Shown in pieces: positions 60,446-64,000 of a stretch of DNA of 64,000 nucleotides. The stretch is from the NCBI RefSeq assembly GCF_030378205.1, contig NZ_CP127385.1, positions 2,086,001 through 2,150,000 of the forward strand. The letters run 5' to 3'. Numbering within the stretch: position 1 is the stretch's first letter; each line of letters opens with the position of its first letter. The position numbers and the translations under genes were made by a program. The notes under the pieces are model-generated. The model worked only from the letters and a program-made list of their open reading frames with translations. It made no database searches and was not told the DNA's origin. Source of the stretch: Bradyrhizobium sp. NP1 (GTDB taxonomy: Bacteria; Pseudomonadota; Alphaproteobacteria; Rhizobiales; Xanthobacteraceae).

Positions 60446-61582
60446 ATGAGTTCTTCCGGAGCCTTGAAAACGAAGCCGCGCCTGAGGGCCGCCGACGAGG
60501 CCGATCGCCCGGCGCGGCTGCTCGCCTGGTACGACCGCCACCGGCGCACGTTGCCGTGGCGGGCACAGGCCGGCGAGCGCGCCGATCCTTACCGCGTCTG
60601 GCTGTCGGAAATCATGCTGCAGCAGACCACGGTCAAGACGGTCGGTCCCTATTTCCAGAAATTCGTCGCGCGCTGGCCTGACGTCGAGGCGCTCGGCAAT
60701 GCCGCGCTCGACGATGTCCTGCGGATGTGGGCGGGGCTCGGCTACTATTCGCGCGCCCGCAACCTGCACGCCTGCGCGGTCAAGGTCGCGCGCGATCATC
60801 GCGGGATTTTTCCCGACACCGAGGAGGGCCTGCGGGCGCTGCCGGGCATCGGGCCCTACACCGCGGCGGCGATTGCCGCGATCGCCTTCAACCGCCACAC
60901 CATGCCGGTCGACGGCAATATCGAGCGCGTGGTGTCGCGCCTCCACGCGGTCGAGGAGCCGCTGCCGCAGGCCAAGCCAAGGATCCAAGAGCTTGCCACG
61001 GCGCTGCTGGATACGGCCGGCGACGGGAAGTCCCGCGCCGGCGACCGGACGTCCCGCGCCGGCGACAGCGCGCAGGCGCTGATGGATCTGGGCGCCTCGA
61101 TCTGCACGCCGAAGAAGCCGGCCTGCGTGCTGTGTCCGTTGACGGACGGCTGCGCGGCGCGGGCGCTTTCGCTCCAGGAGACGTTTCCGCGCAAGGCGGC
61201 GAAGAAGACGGGGGCGCTGCGCCGCGGCGCCGCCTTTATCATCACCCGCGGCGAGGAGCTTCTGGTGCGCACGCGCCCCGCACGCGGCCTGCTCGGCGGC
61301 ATGACGGAAGTGCCAGGCTCGGAGTGGCGCGCGGCGCAGGACGACAAGGCGGCGCGCGATCAGGCGCCGGCGATCTCAGGCCTTACGCGCTGGCATCGCA
61401 AGGCCGGAATCGTCACCCATGTTTTCACCCATTTCCCGCTGGAACTCGTGATCTACACCGCCCGCGTCGCGGCGCGGACACGCGCGCCCGAGGGCATGCG
61501 CTGGGTGCCGATCGCAACGCTCGACGGCGAGGCGCTGCCGAACGTGATGCGCAAGGCGATCGCGCACGGGCTTGGCGACTGA
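60446..61582 (+). CDS. mutY: A/G-specific adenine glycosylase
   Basis: A 378-residue DNA glycosylase that removes adenine opposite 8-oxoguanine. The start of the fold is LPWRAQ, then SEIMLQQTTVKTV; the HhH is LPGIGPYTAAAIAAIAF with the catalytic VDGNIERV region. The 4Fe-4S cysteines are C-x6-C-x2-C-x5-C in CTPKKPACVLCPLTDGC. A NUDIX-like C-terminal domain reads the 8-oxoG side. A tandem 21-bp duplication lies between the helices and the iron-sulfur loop. ATG at 60446 and GTG at 60443 are both possible. Confidence 0.94.
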   Translation: MSSSGALKTKPRLRAADEADRPARLLAWYDRHRRTLPWRAQAGERADPYRVWLSEIMLQQTTVKTVGPYFQKFVARWPDVEALGNAALDDVLRMWAGLGYYSRARNLHACAVKVARDHRGIFPDTEEGLRALPGIGPYTAAAIAAIAFNRHTMPVDGNIERVVSRLHAVEEPLPQAKPRIQELATALLDTAGDGKSRAGDRTSRAGDSAQALMDLGASICTPKKPACVLCPLTDGCAARALSLQETFPRKAAKKTGALRRGAAFIITRGEELLVRTRPARGLLGGMTEVPGSEWRAAQDDKAARDQAPAISGLTRWHRKAGIVTHVFTHFPLELVIYTARVAARTRAPEGMRWVPIATLDGEALPNVMRKAIAHGLGD

Positions 61583-61648
61583 TCCCTGCGCTTGCTGACA
61601 CCATGCTGTCAGCAGGGCCGCGCTATCCGGGAGCAAACGGAGGCTCCC

Positions 61649-62155
61649 ATGCTCGCGACCGCGCTCGATTCCATCCCCGTGCCGCCATCGGCCAGGCTGC
61701 TCGGCTGGCACCTGCTCGATGCCCGTCCGAAGGACGGCTGGGTCAGGATCGGGTTCGCCGGCAAGAGCGAGTTCTGCAACCCCGCGGGCTTCATCCAGGG
61801 CGGCATCCTGTCCGCGATGCTCGACGACACCATGGGCCCCGCCGTGTTCGTCATGACCGACGGCGCGCTCTACACCTCCACCATCAGCATGACCGTCAAT
61901 TTCCTCAGCCCCGCAAGGCCCGGGCCGATCGTGGGCGAGGCCATCGTCACGCAGCTCGGCAGGACCATCGCCTTCGTCGAGGGGCGGCTGCTGTCGGAAG
62001 AGGGCACGGCGCTCGCGATCGCCGGCACCAGCGCGCGGCTGGTCGAGACGGCGAAAGCGCTCGATGGCGGATATCAGCGCGCCGCGCCGCCACGCGGCAC
62101 GATCGGCGGCTTGGCGTTGAGGGCATCGACCTGGAAACCCGCCACCCGCTTGTAG
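61649..62155 (+). CDS. PaaI-type hotdog thioesterase
   Basis: A 168-residue thioesterase. Hotdog motifs are EFCNPAGFIQGGILSAMLDDTMGPAVFV and ISMTVNFLSPARPG. PaaI-type enzymes hydrolyse acyl- or arylacetyl-CoA thioesters. The ATG at 61649 has a perfect GGAGG. The last ~27 codons overlap the convergent flavin monooxygenase gene by 82 bases, and that tail has no family-like features; the usual domain ends near LVETAKAL. Confidence 0.88.
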   Translation: MLATALDSIPVPPSARLLGWHLLDARPKDGWVRIGFAGKSEFCNPAGFIQGGILSAMLDDTMGPAVFVMTDGALYTSTISMTVNFLSPARPGPIVGEAIVTQLGRTIAFVEGRLLSEEGTALAIAGTSARLVETAKALDGGYQRAAPPRGTIGGLALRASTWKPATRL

Positions 62156-63348
62156 TTGGCGGCGACCTCCTCCAGCTCCTGCTGCGACAGCACGTCGGTC
62201 ACGACCGCAAAGCCGTCGGGCGCGCGCTCCTCGACGATCTGCATCACCTGCTCGGGGCCGTTGCGGCGGTTGAGCATCACGAGCTCGGACGTGGCCGGCC
62301 GCCGCTCGGCCTCATAGGCGGCAAGCGCAGCCTGCGTCGTGCCGTGGGCGAGGATCTCGCGGCTCAGGACGCGCGCGTCCAGAATGGCCTGCGAGGCGCC
62401 GTTGGAGCCGATCGGATACATCGGATGGGCGGCATCGCCCAGCAGCGTGACGCGCCCAAAACTCCATTGCGGGATCGGATCGCGGTCGACCAGCGGATAC
62501 TCATAGGCGTGCGGGCAGTTCCTGATCAGGCCGGGCACGTCCAGCCAGTCGAACGTCCAGTTCTCGAACCAGGGCAGGAACTCCTCGAGTTTGGCGGTGC
62601 GGTTATAGTCCTCGCGCCGCCACTGATAGGTCGGCGGCATGTGCCGCTCGGCGATCCAGTTGATGCGGTATTTGCCGTTCGCGTCGGGCGCTCTCGAGAT
62701 CGGATAGCAGACGAATTTCAGCGTCTCGTGGCCGGCCATGATCATGGTGCGGCCGGTCAGGAACGCGCCCGCCAGCGTGATGCCGCGCCATAGGATGCGG
62801 CCGTTCCAGATCGGCGGGCCCTCGTCGGGATAGAGCTTGTCGCGCACGGTGGAATGGATGCCGTCGGCGGCGATCAGCAGCGCGCCCTCAAAAGTACCCG
62901 CGGGCCGGCCGGTCGCCTTGTCGATGAAGTCGGCGCGGATGCCGTCCCCGGTTTCGGCCCACGCGGACAGATGATGGCTGGTCAGGACGTTGTCGCGGCC
63001 GAGCCGCTCGATCGCGGTCTCCAGCAGGATCTGCTGCAGCATGCCGCGGTGGATCGAGAACTGCGGCCATTTGTAGCCGGCCTCGATGCCGCGCGGCTCG
63101 CTCCAGATCGGCTGGCCGCGCTTGGAGAAATAGGCGAGCTCGCGGGTGCGCACGCCTTCGGCATCGAGCCGGTCCGCAAGGTCGAGCTCGGTCAGCTCGC
63201 GCACCGCATGCGGCAGCACGTTGATGCCGACCCCGAGCGGCCTCAATTCCGGCACGCTCTCGAACACGCGTGCGGGGATGCCGACCTGGTGCAGGCTGAG
63301 CGCCAGCGTCAGGCCGCCGATGCCGCCGCCGGCAATGAGAACCGTCAT
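62074..63348 (-). CDS. FAD-dependent monooxygenase (salicylate hydroxylase-like)
   Basis: A 424-residue class A flavin hydroxylase. The dinucleotide motif is IAGGGIGGLTLALSLHQVGI, the DG motif LLIAADGIHSTVRDKL, and the GD motif VTLLGDAAHPMYPIGSNGAS. Such enzymes hydroxylate aromatic or heterocyclic rings with NAD(P)H and O2. The substrate is unknown. AAGGGATCC precedes the ATG at 63348. It is convergent with the thioesterase (82-base overlap) and divergent from the GST gene. Confidence 0.9.
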   Translation of the reverse strand: MTVLIAGGGIGGLTLALSLHQVGIPARVFESVPELRPLGVGINVLPHAVRELTELDLADRLDAEGVRTRELAYFSKRGQPIWSEPRGIEAGYKWPQFSIHRGMLQQILLETAIERLGRDNVLTSHHLSAWAETGDGIRADFIDKATGRPAGTFEGALLIAADGIHSTVRDKLYPDEGPPIWNGRILWRGITLAGAFLTGRTMIMAGHETLKFVCYPISRAPDANGKYRINWIAERHMPPTYQWRREDYNRTAKLEEFLPWFENWTFDWLDVPGLIRNCPHAYEYPLVDRDPIPQWSFGRVTLLGDAAHPMYPIGSNGASQAILDARVLSREILAHGTTQAALAAYEAERRPATSELVMLNRRNGPEQVMQIVEERAPDGFAVVTDVLSQQELEEVAANYKRVAGFQVDALNAKPPIVPRGGAAR

Positions 63349-63482
63349 GCTGGATCCCTTTCTCTCGCACCGCGTCATGGCATGGGGTTGTGCCCAAAGG
63401 CAACGCCGGAAGTGATCGATCCGGCCGTAGACGGCGGAACCGCGCGCCAGTAACCTCCGCGCGCTTTCACATGAGGACGGCC

Positions 63483-64000
63483 ATGCTCAAGCTCTATTAC
63501 ACCCCCGGCACCTGCGCGCTCGCATCCCACATCGCTCTGGAGGAGGCCGGCGCCAGCTACTCGACCGAACGGGTCGACTTCAAGACCAACCAGCAGAACA
63601 GCTCGCAATACCTTGAAATCAATCCGAAAGGCCGCGTGCCCTCGCTGGTGACCGACAAGGGCGTGCTGACCGAGACGCCGGCGATGCTCGCCTACATCGC
63701 GCAGACGTTTCCCAAGGCGAAGCTCGCGCCATCGGACGACGCCTTCGCGTTCGCACAGATACAGTCCTTCAACAGCTATCTCTGCTCCACGGTGCATGTG
63801 AATCACGCCCACAAGGGGCGCGGCTACCGCTGGGCGAGCGAGGAAAGCTCGTTTGCCGACATGAAGCGCATGATCCCGAAGACGGTCGGCGCGAGCTTCG
63901 CGCTGATCGAGAGCAAGATGCTGAAGGGGCCGTGGGTGATGGGCGACACCTATACGATCTGCGACCCCTATCTGTTCACGCTCACGCTGTGGCTGGACGG
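63483..64000 (+). CDS. Glutathione S-transferase (partial, cut by the window end)
   Basis: The first 172 residues of a GST. The thioredoxin-like start is MLKLYYTPGTCALASHIALE, followed by NPKGRVPSLVTDKGVLTETP, the cis-Pro and glutathione-gamma-Glu-binding region. The helical domain has MGDTYTICDPYLF, a GST C-terminal capping motif. GAGGA precedes the ATG. It is probably a bacterial beta-class member with an N-terminal catalytic Cys10. The gene is divergent from the monooxygenase, sharing a 134-bp gap. Confidence 0.9.
   Translation, partial: MLKLYYTPGTCALASHIALEEAGASYSTERVDFKTNQQNSSQYLEINPKGRVPSLVTDKGVLTETPAMLAYIAQTFPKAKLAPSDDAFAFAQIQSFNSYLCSTVHVNHAHKGRGYRWASEESSFADMKRMIPKTVGASFALIESKMLKGPWVMGDTYTICDPYLFTLTLWLD

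Noticed and set aside
1..64000. Possible CRISPR array, phage or transposon
   Set aside because: No regularly spaced direct repeats, integrase, transposase or phage structural genes were seen. The repeats found are isolated palindromes between genes.
1..64000. tRNA or rRNA genes
   Set aside because: I looked for cloverleaf-type patterns and conserved tRNA boxes in the gaps but found none. A dedicated scan was not possible.

Overview
The window is GC-rich chromosomal DNA of an alphaproteobacterium in the Rhizobiales, most likely Bradyrhizobium or a close relative in the Nitrobacteraceae. Supporting features are a fused cytochrome b/c1 gene (fbcH) behind the Rieske gene, a fused trpE(G) gene behind a short Trp-Trp leader peptide, a ScfR/RamB-type regulator divergent from a large isocitrate lyase, the MoxR/DUF58/DUF4159 membrane operon, and several palindromic intergenic repeats of types I associate with bradyrhizobia. 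I see no tRNA, rRNA, insertion sequence, prophage, CRISPR array or plasmid marker. It reads as core chromosome with a few accessory metabolic genes.

Layout. 1-9.3 kb: the end of an unknown gene, a secreted haem-motif/beta-propeller protein, an unknown gene, a TPR protein, an Old Yellow Enzyme, a DUF1993 protein and two lytic transglycosylases (MltB-like and Slt70-like). 9.3-18.5 kb: a high-potential iron-sulfur protein, then a seven-gene operon (hydantoinase A and B, TetR regulator, ABC importer, EamA exporter) behind a perfect 14-bp palindrome. 18.5-24.8 kb: scfR and aceA with a shared regulatory gap, then small proteins, a metallophosphoesterase, a NUDIX hydrolase and an acetyltransferase. 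25-28 kb: a TonB-dependent receptor preceded by a DUF2946 gene whose promoter carries a Zur-like palindrome. 28-35 kb: the MoxR operon. 35-39.7 kb: DUF1285, CoA pyrophosphatase, DUF6111, CCA-adding enzyme, TSUP permease and a HAD hydrolase. 39.7-45 kb: hemF, a QueD-like protein, queE, trmL, and the bc1 complex genes petA and fbcH. 45-50 kb: dienelactone hydrolase, an extradiol dioxygenase-like protein, the trp attenuator with trpE(G), and apt. 50-64 kb: two tandem ParA-like ATPases, M48 protease with LemA, a secreted-repeat protein, an Rsm22-like methyltransferase, smc, a DsbA-like protein, a DciA-like protein, mutY, a PaaI-type thioesterase, a flavin monooxygenase, and a glutathione S-transferase cut by the window end.

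How genes work together. Much of the window is housekeeping: wall remodelling, respiration, haem, tRNA maturation and modification, DNA repair and chromosome organisation. The clearest regulatory units are the trp attenuator, the Zur-like DUF2946/TonB-receptor unit, the TetR-controlled hydantoinase/ABC operon and the ScfR-aceA pair. The least understood parts are the tandem ParA-like ATPases, the QueD homologue without the usual catalytic cysteine, two near-consecutive perfect inverted repeats at the start of the CCA-adding enzyme gene, and the composite secreted protein at the left end.
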